This document shows, piece by piece, positions 28,747 to 38,395 of a stretch of DNA of 64,000 nt (positions are counted from its first letter, which is position 1; every line of letters starts with the position of its first letter). Under the pieces are notes generated by a model. It saw nothing but the letters and a program-made list of their open reading frames with translations, did no database searches and had not been told where the DNA came from. Source of the stretch: an uncultured Oscillospiraceae bacterium (GTDB taxonomy: Bacteria; Bacillota; Clostridia; Oscillospirales; Acutalibacteraceae); assembly GCA_900541565.1 (NCBI GenBank), contig UQKB01000003.1, forward strand, positions 62,001 to 126,000. The letters run 5' to 3'. Position numbers and translations under genes: made by a program.

Positions 28747-29825
28747 GGTTTTCCCCTCCCTTTTTTCTTTAAAAGCAGGAACAAAGGCAAAATAACGCCG
28801 GTAAGTACCGTCAAAAACAATAAAATATAGTTGTTAAACAGAATTTCCATAACTGTCTGCGAGGCAATAATCCCAAAGGTAATCAGCAAAACAACAGTTC
28901 CTGTCACGATGACAGATATTCTTCCAGCCCTTTCTCCCCATATTTTCTTTATACAAAGGGAAACCAGATAGATAAACAGCGCGCTTTTAATAAAGATGCC
29001 GGCTGTCCATACGCCCAGAAATACAGCGTCCATACGCTGAAAAATACCGATTTCCGCAACACTTGTAGCCGTATAGACCGGAAAGGGCTGTGTTCTGACA
29101 TAATCCCCCATAACGCCTGTAACCAAAAAAATTATTAAGGCTGTCGTTGCATATACGCCAAAGCACCACCAGAAAATCCCTTTTTTCACGTTTCCTTTCT
29201 GCGTCATCGGTAAAAGAACCGCCATCGCCGGGATGCAGGAATTGCGCGCAAGCATTAAAAGCACACCGTCCACTGTCCCCTGATAGCCGTTATAAAACAT
29301 CGGTGTAAAGTTCATTGGGTCTATCTGTGCAAAAAGCGCGCAAACCAAAAACACACCGGCTGCCAGAATGGCAATAAATACAAGACCGGAGGTTCTTGCC
29401 AGCGCCTCAATACCTTTGTATGCCCCATAAATGGAAGCCGCCATAACCCCAAGCGAAAGTGCCACCGCAGATATTTTGGGGTTCATCAGGTCTGTCACAA
29501 ACAGATCAAACAACGACAGCGTATAACAAAGCACCCAAAGGAAATAAATGGCATAAACCACCGCAATTACAGCGCCTGCCTTACCAAGGCTGTTATAGCC
29601 GCAGTCTAAAATGCTGTGCTCGTTGTTTTTTTTATATAGCAAATAAATAGGAACCGTCATCAGCAGTGTAAGAAAAAACGCACACAGCGAAGAAAAAAGA
29701 TGGTCGTACAACTGTGTGGTATCCGCCACATATACACTATAGGTAATATTTACAATGGTTCTGCTGATAAACAGCATAACAAAAAGTTGTGAAACAGATA
29801 TTTTTACTTTTTTATGCACAGGCAA
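28743..29825 (-). CDS. gerAB: Germination receptor permease subunit, GerAB family
   Basis: The B subunit of a GerA-type receptor, a 10-helix APC-superfamily-like membrane protein that holds the germinant site. The 360-residue chain starts KVKISVSQLFVMLFISRTIVN and has regularly spaced hydrophobic segments throughout. It lies eight bases after gerAA and overlaps gerAC by four. The germinant cannot be predicted from sequence. Confidence 0.94.
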   Translation of the reverse strand: MPVHKKVKISVSQLFVMLFISRTIVNITYSVYVADTTQLYDHLFSSLCAFFLTLLMTVPIYLLYKKNNEHSILDCGYNSLGKAGAVIAVVYAIYFLWVLCYTLSLFDLFVTDLMNPKISAVALSLGVMAASIYGAYKGIEALARTSGLVFIAILAAGVFLVCALFAQIDPMNFTPMFYNGYQGTVDGVLLMLARNSCIPAMAVLLPMTQKGNVKKGIFWWCFGVYATTALIIFLVTGVMGDYVRTQPFPVYTATSVAEIGIFQRMDAVFLGVWTAGIFIKSALFIYLVSLCIKKIWGERAGRISVIVTGTVVLLITFGIIASQTVMEILFNNYILLFLTVLTGVILPLFLLLKKKGRGKP

Positions 29826-29833
29826 TCTCCGTC

Positions 29834-31366
29834 CTACTCTTTAAACTGTTCGCTTCCTTTTTGGTCCTGTATAAAATTTCGTTTCTTGGAAAGCGTTTTC
29901 CACCCTGCCCGAATCAGCACGTCACGCATACCGAAAAGGGAAAACGGCGCAATCGGCGACACATATGGCACGCCAAAACTAAGCTTTCCGCAGATATTGA
30001 CAAGCACAACGCAAAACAACAGCACAATCCCCCATACGCCGCCGATCCCGCCTGCAATAATGAATAAAATGCGCAGGATCGCCACAGGCGGGTACAGGTC
30101 CGGTATAACATAAGAGGAAATAGCCGTCAGCGCAACTACCATCAGCGTTGGTGCACCGATCAGTCCTGCATTGACCGCTGTTTCACCAATCACAAGCGCT
30201 CCCACAATACTGACGGCATGCCCCAGGGGGCGTGGCAGGCGCAGCCCCGCTTCCCGCATAATTTCATAAATAAAATGAATAATAAGAACCTCCGTCATTA
30301 AAGAAAAGGGTGTATCTGCAATAGAGGCCGCCACCTTACTCAACAGCTGTTGCGGAAAAAGCTCAGGATTAAAGGTAGCGACCGCCACATAAAAGCCCGG
30401 TGTAAAAACCGCTACAAAAAAGGCAATATATTTCAGCCATCGTGTAAATGTTGCAAAATAAGCGCGGTTGGAATAATCATCCAGCGTTTGAAAATTTTCC
30501 AAAAACAGATGTGGCACAATCAAAACGCTTGGTGTTCCGTCTATTAAAATAGCAATGCGCCCTTCGTTGATCTTCCCGCACACCGTGTCCGGGCGTTCTG
30601 TAATCCCTACGCCGGTAAAAAGGGAAAAATCCCCTTTGTTTTCCAAATACGGAACAAGATACCCGGATGCAAGAACGGTATCCAGATCGGTTTCCTTAAG
30701 CCTGCGTTTGAGCTCGCTTAATATTCCTTTGGACACAATTGTATTTAAATAACAAAGGCAAATATCCGTCTTGCTGACCGTTCCAACAGACATTGTTTCA
30801 AACTTCAGCTCCGGCGTTTTCATCCGCCTGCGAATCAGCGTCATATTGATGCGCAGCGGCTCTACAAAGCCTTCCCTTGACCCGCGCTGTACGACCTCAG
30901 ACTCCGGCTCCGAGACGCTTCGAAAGCTAAAGCCCTGTACGCCAATTGAAAGCGCCTTGTCGCAGCCGTCAATTGCCAAAACGGCAAACCCTGACATAAT
31001 AAAGGTGAGCAGCTGCTCAAATGTATCAATTTGCGTAATTTCCGATGCGGAAAGCACGCTGCGCTCAATATATTTTAGCTTTTCAGCACCGCTTCCCGGA
31101 GGAATATCCGCCTGCACAACCGGGTTTGTAATACTCAGCGCCAGGGTTTCTTTGTTTGCCATCCCCTCAATTGTAAAAAGCGCCGCTTTTCCGCCGTCTT
31201 TAAGAGTAATATTCCGGACTGTAAAATCAACGCTTCCGTCATAGGCGCTTTGCAGGTAGGCAATGGTTTTATCCAGACTGCAATACAATTTTTTCGTCTG
31301 TATATTTGGCTTTTGCGCCGGTACAGGCGGTAAAAATATAGTTTTTAATTTCTCCCAAAAATGCAT
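29834..31366 (-). CDS. gerAA: Germination receptor subunit, GerAA family
   Basis: The A subunit of a GerA-type receptor, 510 residues. An N-terminal soluble region (about 1-305) contains the family motifs GFAVLAIDGCDKALSIGVQGF and FRSVSEPESEVVQRGSREGF. Membrane segments follow from about residue 315, with PTPFS-type region ADTPFSLMTEVLIIHFIYEIMREAGLRLPRPLG near 385. The start ATG has AAGGTG upstream. First gene of the operon; a forespore sigma-G promoter is expected but I could not place one with confidence. Confidence 0.95.
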   Translation of the reverse strand: MHFWEKLKTIFLPPVPAQKPNIQTKKLYCSLDKTIAYLQSAYDGSVDFTVRNITLKDGGKAALFTIEGMANKETLALSITNPVVQADIPPGSGAEKLKYIERSVLSASEITQIDTFEQLLTFIMSGFAVLAIDGCDKALSIGVQGFSFRSVSEPESEVVQRGSREGFVEPLRINMTLIRRRMKTPELKFETMSVGTVSKTDICLCYLNTIVSKGILSELKRRLKETDLDTVLASGYLVPYLENKGDFSLFTGVGITERPDTVCGKINEGRIAILIDGTPSVLIVPHLFLENFQTLDDYSNRAYFATFTRWLKYIAFFVAVFTPGFYVAVATFNPELFPQQLLSKVAASIADTPFSLMTEVLIIHFIYEIMREAGLRLPRPLGHAVSIVGALVIGETAVNAGLIGAPTLMVVALTAISSYVIPDLYPPVAILRILFIIAGGIGGVWGIVLLFCVVLVNICGKLSFGVPYVSPIAPFSLFGMRDVLIRAGWKTLSKKRNFIQDQKGSEQFKE

Positions 31367-31477
31367 GCTTATTTTTTACACCTTCTTTCCGCTTACTTTT
31401 TTAACTTTTACCGACGCACTTTAATTATTCGTATATTCCTAAGTTTACAACCTAAAATACATACAGGTGATATAAGT

Positions 31478-32155
31478 ATGTTGATTTCTATTATACGAAC
31501 CTTTTTGCTCTACCTTGTTATTATTACCGCTGTGCGCATTATGGGAAAACGCCAAATCAGCGAACTGCAAACAACTGAACTTGTCGTAACCCTGCTCATT
31601 TCAGACATTGCCGCTATTCCCATGCAAAACACTGCACAGCCTCTATTAAGCGGTTTTATTCCCATTTTAATTCTTGTACTGTGCGAAATTGTCCTGTCTG
31701 TTGTTATGATGAAGCAGTCAAAAATTCGCAAACTAATCTGCGGCAAACCGCAAATTGTAATTAACAATGGAAAAATCGATCAAAAACAAATGAACCGTCT
31801 TCGTATCAGTACGGAAGATCTGTGCGAGCAGCTCAGGCAAATGAATGTATTTCACATTGAAGACGTAGCCTATGCCATTATTGAAACAAATGGTAAAATG
31901 AGCGTGTTAAAAAAGCCGGAAAAAGAAACGCTTACGCTTGAACACATGGGGATCCGTGCAGCGGACAAAGGTATTGAGGCAGTTGTTATAAGCGACGGTG
32001 AGCTTTCCGATTACTCCATGAAGCTCTGCGGTGTAGATAAAAACTGGATTGAGCAAACACTTAAAAGTAAAAACCTTACAAGAGAACGCGTCTTTCTGAT
32101 GACTGCAAACAAAAAGCGCGAATACAATATTATACTAAAGGAGGATAAGCCATGA
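31478..32155 (+). CDS. DUF421 (YetF-type) membrane protein
   Basis: A 225-residue DUF421 protein: three membrane helices (about 5-22, 34-52, 58-78) followed by a cytoplasmic alpha/beta domain with the IVINNGKIDQKQMNRLRIS and FHIEDVAYAIIETNGKMSV segments typical of YetF-like proteins. I start at the ATG at 31478, preceded by AGGTGAT, not at an earlier ATG. In Bacillus, DUF421 proteins have been tied to the inner spore membrane. The gene is divergent from gerAA and overlaps the next gene by four bases (ATGA), so the two form one unit. Confidence 0.88.
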   Translation: MLISIIRTFLLYLVIITAVRIMGKRQISELQTTELVVTLLISDIAAIPMQNTAQPLLSGFIPILILVLCEIVLSVVMMKQSKIRKLICGKPQIVINNGKIDQKQMNRLRISTEDLCEQLRQMNVFHIEDVAYAIIETNGKMSVLKKPEKETLTLEHMGIRAADKGIEAVVISDGELSDYSMKLCGVDKNWIEQTLKSKNLTRERVFLMTANKKREYNIILKEDKP

Positions 32156-32529
32156 AAAGGCTCTGGATTGCTTTTATCATCGCCGTTTTTACCGCCTGTC
32201 TATGCGCAACGGAAATGATTTTTACGCTTTCACTGGCAAACAAGACAGCCGAATACGTCGAACAAGCCACCCACGCTTATGAAAACGGAAACATACAGGC
32301 AGCTCAGAGCACCTTTCAAACAATTAGCCGCCTATGGGAAAAAGAAAAGAGCTGCATGGATATCTTTCTGTATCATGAAACCATCGACCATGTTGCGACT
32401 TCCATAGCGGCGGCAAATAAGTATGCAGAAACCTGTAATGAAGAATTTCTGGTAGAATGCGAAAAAATAAAAAAACAGCTCCATTCCTTAAAAGAATCGG
32501 AGCTGCCCAAATTTGAAAATATTTTATAG
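32152..32529 (+). CDS. DUF4363 protein
   Basis: A 125-residue protein of the DUF4363 type. One N-terminal hydrophobic helix (about 4-26) acts as anchor or uncleaved signal, followed by a helical domain with heptad-like pattern (AAQSTFQTISRLWEKEKSCM). DUF4363 genes commonly follow DUF421 genes in clostridia; function is unknown. It overlaps the DUF421 gene by four bases and its last six bases overlap the end of the convergent metal transporter gene. Confidence 0.8.
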   Translation: MKRLWIAFIIAVFTACLCATEMIFTLSLANKTAEYVEQATHAYENGNIQAAQSTFQTISRLWEKEKSCMDIFLYHETIDHVATSIAAANKYAETCNEEFLVECEKIKKQLHSLKESELPKFENIL

Positions 32530-33360
32530 CTTTGTTTTAAAAATTTTCCTCTTTAAAAAGCTGACCACCCAAAACAGCAAAAACGCAACAATATTGGCAA
32601 CGACAATGCTTGCACCCGTCGGCGTTTCATATAAGAAGGAGGCCGTTATCCCCACCACAAAGCATAAAACAGAGAGCACCGCGGAGCAAAGAACAACGGT
32701 CTTAAAGGTTTTGCAAAGGCGCATAGAGGTAAGCGACGGAAAAATAATCAGGCTGGAAATCAGCAATGTCCCCATTATGCGCATCCCTACCACAATGGTA
32801 AGGGCCGTAAGCAGCGCAATAATCAAATTATACACGTTCGCTCTTGTCCCGGTAGCTTTTGCAAAATTTTCATCAAACGTCACGGCAAAAATCTTATGAT
32901 AGAACAGAACAAACAGAATGATAACAAATACGGAAAGTATAACGCTAAACACGGCATCCTCCGGTGTAGTAGCAAGAATACTTCCAAACAGATAATTATT
33001 AAGATCCGTATTCATTCCCTTATTGAGCGTTGCAACAATTACGCCAATTGCAAGCGCGCTACTGGAAATAATCGCAATGGCCGCGTCGCCCTTTATTTTG
33101 CTGTTTTCACTTAAACGCAGCAGCAAAAAAGCGGCAAGTACTACCACTGGGATCGCAACCTCCAGCGGCGCCAAGTTGAGCGCCGCCGCAACGGCAAGCG
33201 CGCCAAAGCCAACATGCGACAACCCGTCGCCAATCATAGAATAACGCTTTAAGACAAGACTGACACCCAACAACGCTGCGCACAGCGCCACCGGTATTCC
33301 CACAATCAAGGCTCTGGACATAAAAGAATAGGAAAACATTTCCATAAGGCTCTGTAACAT
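32524..33360 (-). CDS. Metal ABC transporter permease (ZnuB/MntB/AdcB type)
   Basis: A 278-residue ABC-3 family permease with about eight membrane helices, predicted to import Zn2+ or Mn2+. Motifs include YSMIGDGLSHVGFGALA (near 40) and RMRMGTLLISSLIIFP-like stretch GMRIMGTLLISSLI. I start at the ATG at 33358-33360, with AAAGGA nine bases upstream; a longer open frame reaches back across the end of the ATPase gene and is not family sequence. Metal specificity is undecided. The binding protein (ZnuA-type) is not in the window. Confidence 0.92.
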   Translation of the reverse strand: MLQSLMEMFSYSFMSRALIVGIPVALCAALLGVSLVLKRYSMIGDGLSHVGFGALAVAAALNLAPLEVAIPVVVLAAFLLLRLSENSKIKGDAAIAIISSSALAIGVIVATLNKGMNTDLNNYLFGSILATTPEDAVFSVILSVFVIILFVLFYHKIFAVTFDENFAKATGTRANVYNLIIALLTALTIVVGMRIMGTLLISSLIIFPSLTSMRLCKTFKTVVLCSAVLSVLCFVVGITASFLYETPTGASIVVANIVAFLLFWVVSFLKRKIFKTKL

Positions 33361-33391
33361 AAAACTAAGTCCTTTCCAAAAGCAGCGGCTC

Positions 33392-34159
33392 TTATGTGGA
33401 GCTGATATGGCTGCGGTCGTTATGCGTTTTTTGCTTATGCGTACAAATTTCACAATGGCAATTATGCAACAAAAAGCGGCTCCCCATTTCGCTGTGCAGG
33501 TATTCCTCTGTGGTCCCAAAAAACATGGCTTGATTACTCAAGTGCAAAATATGGTCTGCATATTCCACCGCACTGACAATATCGTGCGAAACCATTACAA
33601 TGGTTATACCATCGTGTTGATTTAGATGTTTGATCAATTCATACAGCTCGTTTGTCGCAATTGGATCCAGCCCTGTCACAGGTTCGTCCAAAATCAAAAG
33701 CTTCTTTGTGGCGCATAACGCCCTTGCAAGCAAAACACGCTGCTGCTGCCCGCCGGAAAGCTCTCTGTAACATTTTTTTTTCAAATCCAACACCGACAGC
33801 CGTTCCATGTTTTGTAAAGCAATTTGCTTCTCCTTTTTTGTATAAAAGGGCCTTGCCCCCCTTCTGTTGAGGCAGCCGGAAAGCACTACCTCATAAACAG
33901 AAGCAGGAAAATCACGCTGAATACCCGTTTGCTGCGGCAGATAACCAATCTCTTTTTGCACAAGCCCTTCAGAAAACTGAAAAGCACCATAGGAAACCGG
34001 CAGCAGCCCCAGCATTCCTTTCATCAGCGTTGTTTTTCCAGAGCCATTTTCCCCAACAATACACAGGTAATCCCCCTGGTTGATTGTGAAATTTAAATTT
34101 TTCAGCACAATATTGCCGTCATAGCTCATGGCAACGTTTCTGCATGTAAGCAAAGACAT
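33392..34159 (-). CDS. Metal ABC transporter ATPase (ZnuC type) with Cys/His tail
   Basis: A 255-residue ABC ATPase that powers Zn2+/Mn2+ uptake with the adjacent permease. Walker A GENGSGKT at 36-43, signature LSGGQQQRV near 131, Walker B KLLILDEP near 152, switch His in VSHD. I start at the ATG at 34157-34159, preceded by AAAGGAAG. After the normal ATPase the C-terminus continues with a Cys- and His-rich tail (HNCHCEICTH and further His residues), which could sense or bind metal; this is inference. Confidence 0.92.
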   Translation of the reverse strand: MSLLTCRNVAMSYDGNIVLKNLNFTINQGDYLCIVGENGSGKTTLMKGMLGLLPVSYGAFQFSEGLVQKEIGYLPQQTGIQRDFPASVYEVVLSGCLNRRGARPFYTKKEKQIALQNMERLSVLDLKKKCYRELSGGQQQRVLLARALCATKKLLILDEPVTGLDPIATNELYELIKHLNQHDGITIVMVSHDIVSAVEYADHILHLSNQAMFFGTTEEYLHSEMGSRFLLHNCHCEICTHKQKTHNDRSHISST

Positions 34160-34197
34160 ACGTTTTCTTCCTTTCAACGTACAACAGTCATAAAACG

Positions 34198-34229
34198 AAA
34201 AGGGCATAGCCTAAGCGGCATGCCCTTTT
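34198..34229 (-). terminator. Terminator of secDF
   Basis: A 10-bp stem (AAAAGGGCAT and complement) downstream of secF, ending in TTTTCGTTTT on the minus strand. Confidence 0.75.
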
Positions 34230-34267
34230 AGTATATAACATTAGAAATTCGATTGTCAAACCGACCG

Positions 34268-35227
34268 TTAAGCTTTCGCCTTTTTTGTGTTTAATTTATG
34301 ATTTTGCCAAATTACCCAGAGCGGCCCTGCTATACAGAGGGAAGAATAGCAACCTACAATTACACCGACCATCATAGGCAGCGCAAAGGAAATTACCGAA
34401 GAAAGATTAAAGATCATGGAAACGACAAACACACAAGCAATGGCAATCAACGTTGTCAAAGAAGTGCACACTGTTCTTTTAAGCACTTGCGAAGCACTAA
34501 GGTTAAACAGTTCAGCCGGTGCTGTTTTGTTGCCCAATAGCGACTGATTTTCCCTGACTCTGTCGTAAATGACGATCGTATCGTTTAGAGAATAACCAAG
34601 AATCATCAAAACAACCGCAATAAAATTGCTGTCCAGCGGCATTCTGAAAATAATAAAGCAGAAATAAACCATGATCACATCGTGCAACAACGCAACCAGC
34701 GCCATCACGCCTGCTGAAAGCCCGTTAATTTTCTTAAAGCGAAGCGTTACGTACAACACCATCAGCACGCATGCGATTGCCACCGCGGTCATACACTTCA
34801 GGAAAAAGTTCCATCCCATAGAGGGTTCCACCGAATTGGATTCGCTGTACTGGAAGTTATTATCCGGGTAGGTTTCCTGCAGCTTTTCCGTCAAGGCCTG
34901 CTGTTCCTCCAGGCTGATCGTCTCATTACCAGGGAACTGTACCGCTATTATATAGCCTTCCTGGGTATCAGCATCCGTATCCCCTGCTATCAGGTTTCTA
35001 CTGATGGTAAAGCTTACATGGTCCGTTGTTTCATTCTGCAGGAAAGCCTTAAGCTGCTCTTCATTTACCTGGCCGGTGTAGCTGTATTGTATAATTGCGC
35101 CACCTGTAAACTGAATGTCCATCTGCGTTCCGAAAATAATATTGCAGACAATGCCAATTACAAAAAGTGCAATAGAGATGCCAAAGAAAATTTTTGTATG
35201 GCCAATAAAATTCTTTACTTTTTTCAT
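34268..35227 (-). CDS. secF: Protein translocase subunit SecF
   Basis: SecF, with SecD, uses the proton or sodium gradient to pull exported proteins through SecYEG. The 319-residue protein has six membrane helices: one near 18-36, a large extracytoplasmic loop, then five from about 140. Motifs include GGAIIQYSYTG (near 42) and GYSLNDTIVIYDRVREN (near 210), which is diagnostic. Its ATG overlaps the secD stop by four bases. Ends at a terminator. Confidence 0.97.
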   Translation of the reverse strand: MKKVKNFIGHTKIFFGISIALFVIGIVCNIIFGTQMDIQFTGGAIIQYSYTGQVNEEQLKAFLQNETTDHVSFTISRNLIAGDTDADTQEGYIIAVQFPGNETISLEEQQALTEKLQETYPDNNFQYSESNSVEPSMGWNFFLKCMTAVAIACVLMVLYVTLRFKKINGLSAGVMALVALLHDVIMVYFCFIIFRMPLDSNFIAVVLMILGYSLNDTIVIYDRVRENQSLLGNKTAPAELFNLSASQVLKRTVCTSLTTLIAIACVFVVSMIFNLSSVISFALPMMVGVIVGCYSSLCIAGPLWVIWQNHKLNTKKAKA

Positions 35228-36618
35228 TTCCCAGCACCTCCGAACAATACTTTTTTCCGCACAATCTTATATCCGGAGATAGATCTAAGCATAAGCCTTG
35301 CGGCGCCTACACCCATAATAAAGTTGGAAATTACGCCAATCAAAAGCGTGTAACCAAAGGAATAAATTGTACCTGTCGTAGACGGTCCAAAAATCATAGA
35401 GAGAATGTTGGACGGACCAAACACGAGTAAAAGAATGATCGCAACGATGATAACCGTAACGTTTCCGTCAAATATCGCAGAGAAGCTGCTCTTTGTTCCC
35501 TTGTCGATCGCACCGTCAAGCGTCTTTCCGTTTCTGAGTTCTTCCTTTACACGCTCTGCGGTTATAATGTTTGCATCAACACCCATGCCGATTGAAAGGA
35601 TCAATCCGGCAACGCCGGGCAGTGTCATCGTAAAGCTCGGGAATATCGGGAAATAGCCGGAAATTGCCGCAATAGAAAGGCCCATCTGTCCAAGCAGCGC
35701 GATTACGGCTATAAAACCGGGCAGCCTGTACATAATCAGCATAAACACTGCAATTATAATAAACGCTATCACGCCGGCATACGCCATAGCAACCAAAGAA
35801 GACGACCCCAGCGTTGGGCTGATAGAACCAAAGCTTGCGGTTTCCAGCTCAAAGGGCAGTGCGCCTGCATTGATCTGCATGGCAAGCTGTGAGGCTTCCT
35901 CTGCTGTAAAGTCCCCTTCAATCATCGCATTGCCGTCTGTAATAACGGCGTTAACCGTTGGAGCGGAAAGCATAATATCATCCATCCAGATAGAAACGGT
36001 CTGCCCCTGGTATTGCTCTGTAATATCTGCAAACAGGTCGGCATTTTTTAACTTTAAGGAAACAATATAATTATTGGCTCCGCTGGATGTATCAATCCCT
36101 GCCTGCGCGCTTTCCACATTGCTGCCATCCATTAAAATTTCTTCCGTATCTCCCGTTGGGGTTTTGTACACGGGATTTCCGTCGGCATCAATATCTGTCG
36201 TCGCATAAGAATTACCGGGTCGGAAGGTTAATTGCGCAGTGGCAGAAATTTCCTGAATTGCCTCTTCCGGGTCAAAATTCTCTTCATCTTCCTTCCAGGG
36301 GTAACGTACTATGATACGGTCTGTTGTATAGTCTGCATATAGCTCATAGTCCGTTATGTTGTTGGATACCATTCTGGTTTCAATGATCGCCTTTGCGGAA
36401 TCCAACTCCTCGTCGGTCGCATCAACGTCGCCTGCTGGCTTAAAGGTAGCTTCTACGCCACCTTTAATGTCTATTCCCCATCGGATATCCCCTATCCCTT
36501 TGATCCAGGTGGTTTTTATGTCGCCATACTGGGTGGAAATCCCAAAAATGGCGGTATAACTGAACAAAAGGATCAGGAGGAAAATAATGAAGAATACTGG
36601 CTTTGCCACTCGTTTCAT
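35224..36618 (-). CDS. secD: Protein translocase subunit SecD
   Basis: SecD, 464 residues from the ATG at 36616-36618, which has GGAGG eight bases upstream; the TTG five codons earlier includes the ribosome site itself and is rejected. First membrane helix about 7-27; RWGIDIKGGVEATF (near 44) is the family N-terminal motif; extracytoplasmic P1 domain to about 265; then five helices with GMGVDANIITAERVKEELR (near 345), the diagnostic block. Overlaps secF by four bases. Confidence 0.97.
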   Translation of the reverse strand: MKRVAKPVFFIIFLLILLFSYTAIFGISTQYGDIKTTWIKGIGDIRWGIDIKGGVEATFKPAGDVDATDEELDSAKAIIETRMVSNNITDYELYADYTTDRIIVRYPWKEDEENFDPEEAIQEISATAQLTFRPGNSYATTDIDADGNPVYKTPTGDTEEILMDGSNVESAQAGIDTSSGANNYIVSLKLKNADLFADITEQYQGQTVSIWMDDIMLSAPTVNAVITDGNAMIEGDFTAEEASQLAMQINAGALPFELETASFGSISPTLGSSSLVAMAYAGVIAFIIIAVFMLIMYRLPGFIAVIALLGQMGLSIAAISGYFPIFPSFTMTLPGVAGLILSIGMGVDANIITAERVKEELRNGKTLDGAIDKGTKSSFSAIFDGNVTVIIVAIILLLVFGPSNILSMIFGPSTTGTIYSFGYTLLIGVISNFIMGVGAARLMLRSISGYKIVRKKVLFGGAGK

Positions 36619-36661
36619 GTATATGTCCTCCAATACAAATAATCAATCTGTGCTAAAAAAC

Positions 36662-36702
36662 AACTCTGTTAAGCTGTGAAATAACACGGACGTAACAGAG
36701 TT
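36662..36702 (-). terminator. Terminator of the aminotransferase gene
   Basis: AACTCTGTTA at 36662-36671 pairs with TAACAGAGTT at 36693-36702, followed on the minus strand by GTTTTTTAG. It lies between the aminotransferase stop and secD. Confidence 0.75.
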
Positions 36703-36799
36703 AATTATAGGATTATTTATGCGAAAAGTCAATGCAAAGCGGTTGGAATTCTATTATATTTCGGTAAATTTGTGTAAATATAATAGATATTTTCTTTGT

Positions 36800-38080
36800 T
36801 TATTGACATAAAAGCTTTTCTACAGCCGCTATTTTTACACACAGGCAGAAAAGGTCCATAGCAATATTCAGCTCGTCCACAGGCGGATAAGTCGGCGCAA
36901 TCCGTATATTGCTGTCCTTGGGGTCTTTTCCGTAAGGGAAGGTTGCTCCCGCGCCTGTTAAAACAACACCTGCTTCCTTGCAAAGCTGTACAACGCGCTT
37001 TGCACACCCCTCCATAACATCTACACTAACAAAATAACCGCCGTTTGGAGCAATCCAGGTTGCAGTATCTGTACCGGAAAGGCTGTTTTCCAAATGATCA
37101 AGAACAGACTGAAATTTGGGCGCTAAAATCTTTTTGTGCTTCTGCATATGCAAAAGCACGCCATCCATATTCTTAAAAAAAAGCATATGACGCAGCATGT
37201 TAATTTTATCAAACCCAATTGTCTGATATTTATAGCGCTCCTTAAAGACCTGCATATTGGCTTTAGACGCGGCCATAGCCGCAACACCGGAGCCCGGGAA
37301 GGTGATTTTGGAAGTGGAGCAAAACAAAACAGGTAAATCCTCCGTCCCGTTTTTCACACACTCGTCCATAATACTCAGCAGCTTATCTGAATGGTCGGTA
37401 ATGTCATGCACGCAATATGCGTTATCCCACATAATGCGAAAATCCTTTGCCGCAGGCTTTAACCTTGCAAAACGCCGAACGGTCTCGTCCGAATACGTAA
37501 TCCCCTGCGGATTAGAATACTTCGGCACGCACCATATTCCTTTGATCGCGTCGTCAGAAGAAACCAGCTTTTCGACCAAATCCATATCCGGCCCTTTGTC
37601 TGTCATAGGGACCGGAATCATTTCAATTCCGAAGTACTCAGTAATACCAAAATGCCGGTCATAACCGGGCACAGGACACAAAAACTTCACCCGCTCCAGC
37701 TTGCACCAAGGCGTACATCCGCCAATCCCGGTTGTCATCATGCATGCAATGGTGTCAAACATCATATTCAGGCTGGAATTACCGCCAACCATAATATTTT
37801 CCGGATCTACCTCCAACATAACAGAAAACAGCTCCTTAATCGACGGCAAGCCATCCAAAAGGCCATAATTACGGCAATCCAGTCCATCGCGCGTTTTGCA
37901 GTCAGAGCTGCTGCTGACAATATCCAGCATTGGCTGGGATATTTCCAGCTGTTCATTGCCGGGCTTTCCTCTGGACATATCCAGCTTCAAATTTCTTTGC
38001 TGGTATGTGTTATATTCTTTTAACAGCGCCTCCTGCAATGTCAAAAGCTCCTGTTTGGTCAAGCTTAAAAAGCTTTTCAT
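36800..38080 (-). CDS. PLP-dependent aminotransferase, aspartate aminotransferase subgroup 1c type
   Basis: A 426-residue fold-type I PLP enzyme of the family (PF12897) that includes subgroup 1c aspartate aminotransferases. Typical features: KLDMSRGKPGNEQLEIS near 35, RNYGLLDGLPSIKELF near 72, the pyridoxal contact region VPKYSNPQGITYS near 177, NAYCVHD near 210, and the probable Schiff-base lysine in CSTSKITFPGSGVAA near 250. The C-terminal RIAPTYPPVDELNIAMDLFC carries the carboxylate-binding arginine. Substrate is likely aspartate/2-oxoglutarate, by family only. Single gene with its own terminator. Confidence 0.88.
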   Translation of the reverse strand: MKSFLSLTKQELLTLQEALLKEYNTYQQRNLKLDMSRGKPGNEQLEISQPMLDIVSSSSDCKTRDGLDCRNYGLLDGLPSIKELFSVMLEVDPENIMVGGNSSLNMMFDTIACMMTTGIGGCTPWCKLERVKFLCPVPGYDRHFGITEYFGIEMIPVPMTDKGPDMDLVEKLVSSDDAIKGIWCVPKYSNPQGITYSDETVRRFARLKPAAKDFRIMWDNAYCVHDITDHSDKLLSIMDECVKNGTEDLPVLFCSTSKITFPGSGVAAMAASKANMQVFKERYKYQTIGFDKINMLRHMLFFKNMDGVLLHMQKHKKILAPKFQSVLDHLENSLSGTDTATWIAPNGGYFVSVDVMEGCAKRVVQLCKEAGVVLTGAGATFPYGKDPKDSNIRIAPTYPPVDELNIAMDLFCLCVKIAAVEKLLCQ

Positions 38081-38344
38081 GATGTACTCCCCTTATCTAA
38101 ATGCAACTTTATTTGTAAACCGTATCATATTTTAATACTTTCAACTTAAAAATGCAAGTTTTATTTAATTTTCCTGCAAATTTGTTACTTTATTGGCTTT
38201 ACCAGACAAATGCTATCTTTTTCTGTGCTTATTTACGGCATTTTTTAAAGCACATATCTATTGCATATATTTCTAATTTATAAAGAGAAAGAAAAAAGCT
38301 TTTTAAGGGATATTTGCCAGAAACACAAAATCTGCACGCAATAC
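38081..38344. other. AT-rich intergenic region without recognisable gene
   Basis: About 260 bases upstream of the aminotransferase and downstream of the CpsD terminator. No convincing promoter, repeat or small gene was found. Confidence 0.5.
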
Positions 38345-38369
38345 AAAAGGCCGGAAAACCCGGCCTTTT
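38345..38369 (-). terminator. Terminator of cpsC-cpsD
   Basis: A perfect 10-bp stem AAAAGGCCGG / CCGGCCTTTT with a 5-nt loop, just after the CpsD-type gene. Confidence 0.85.
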
Positions 38370-38395
38370 GCTGTATCTGTAAATCTATATCCCAA

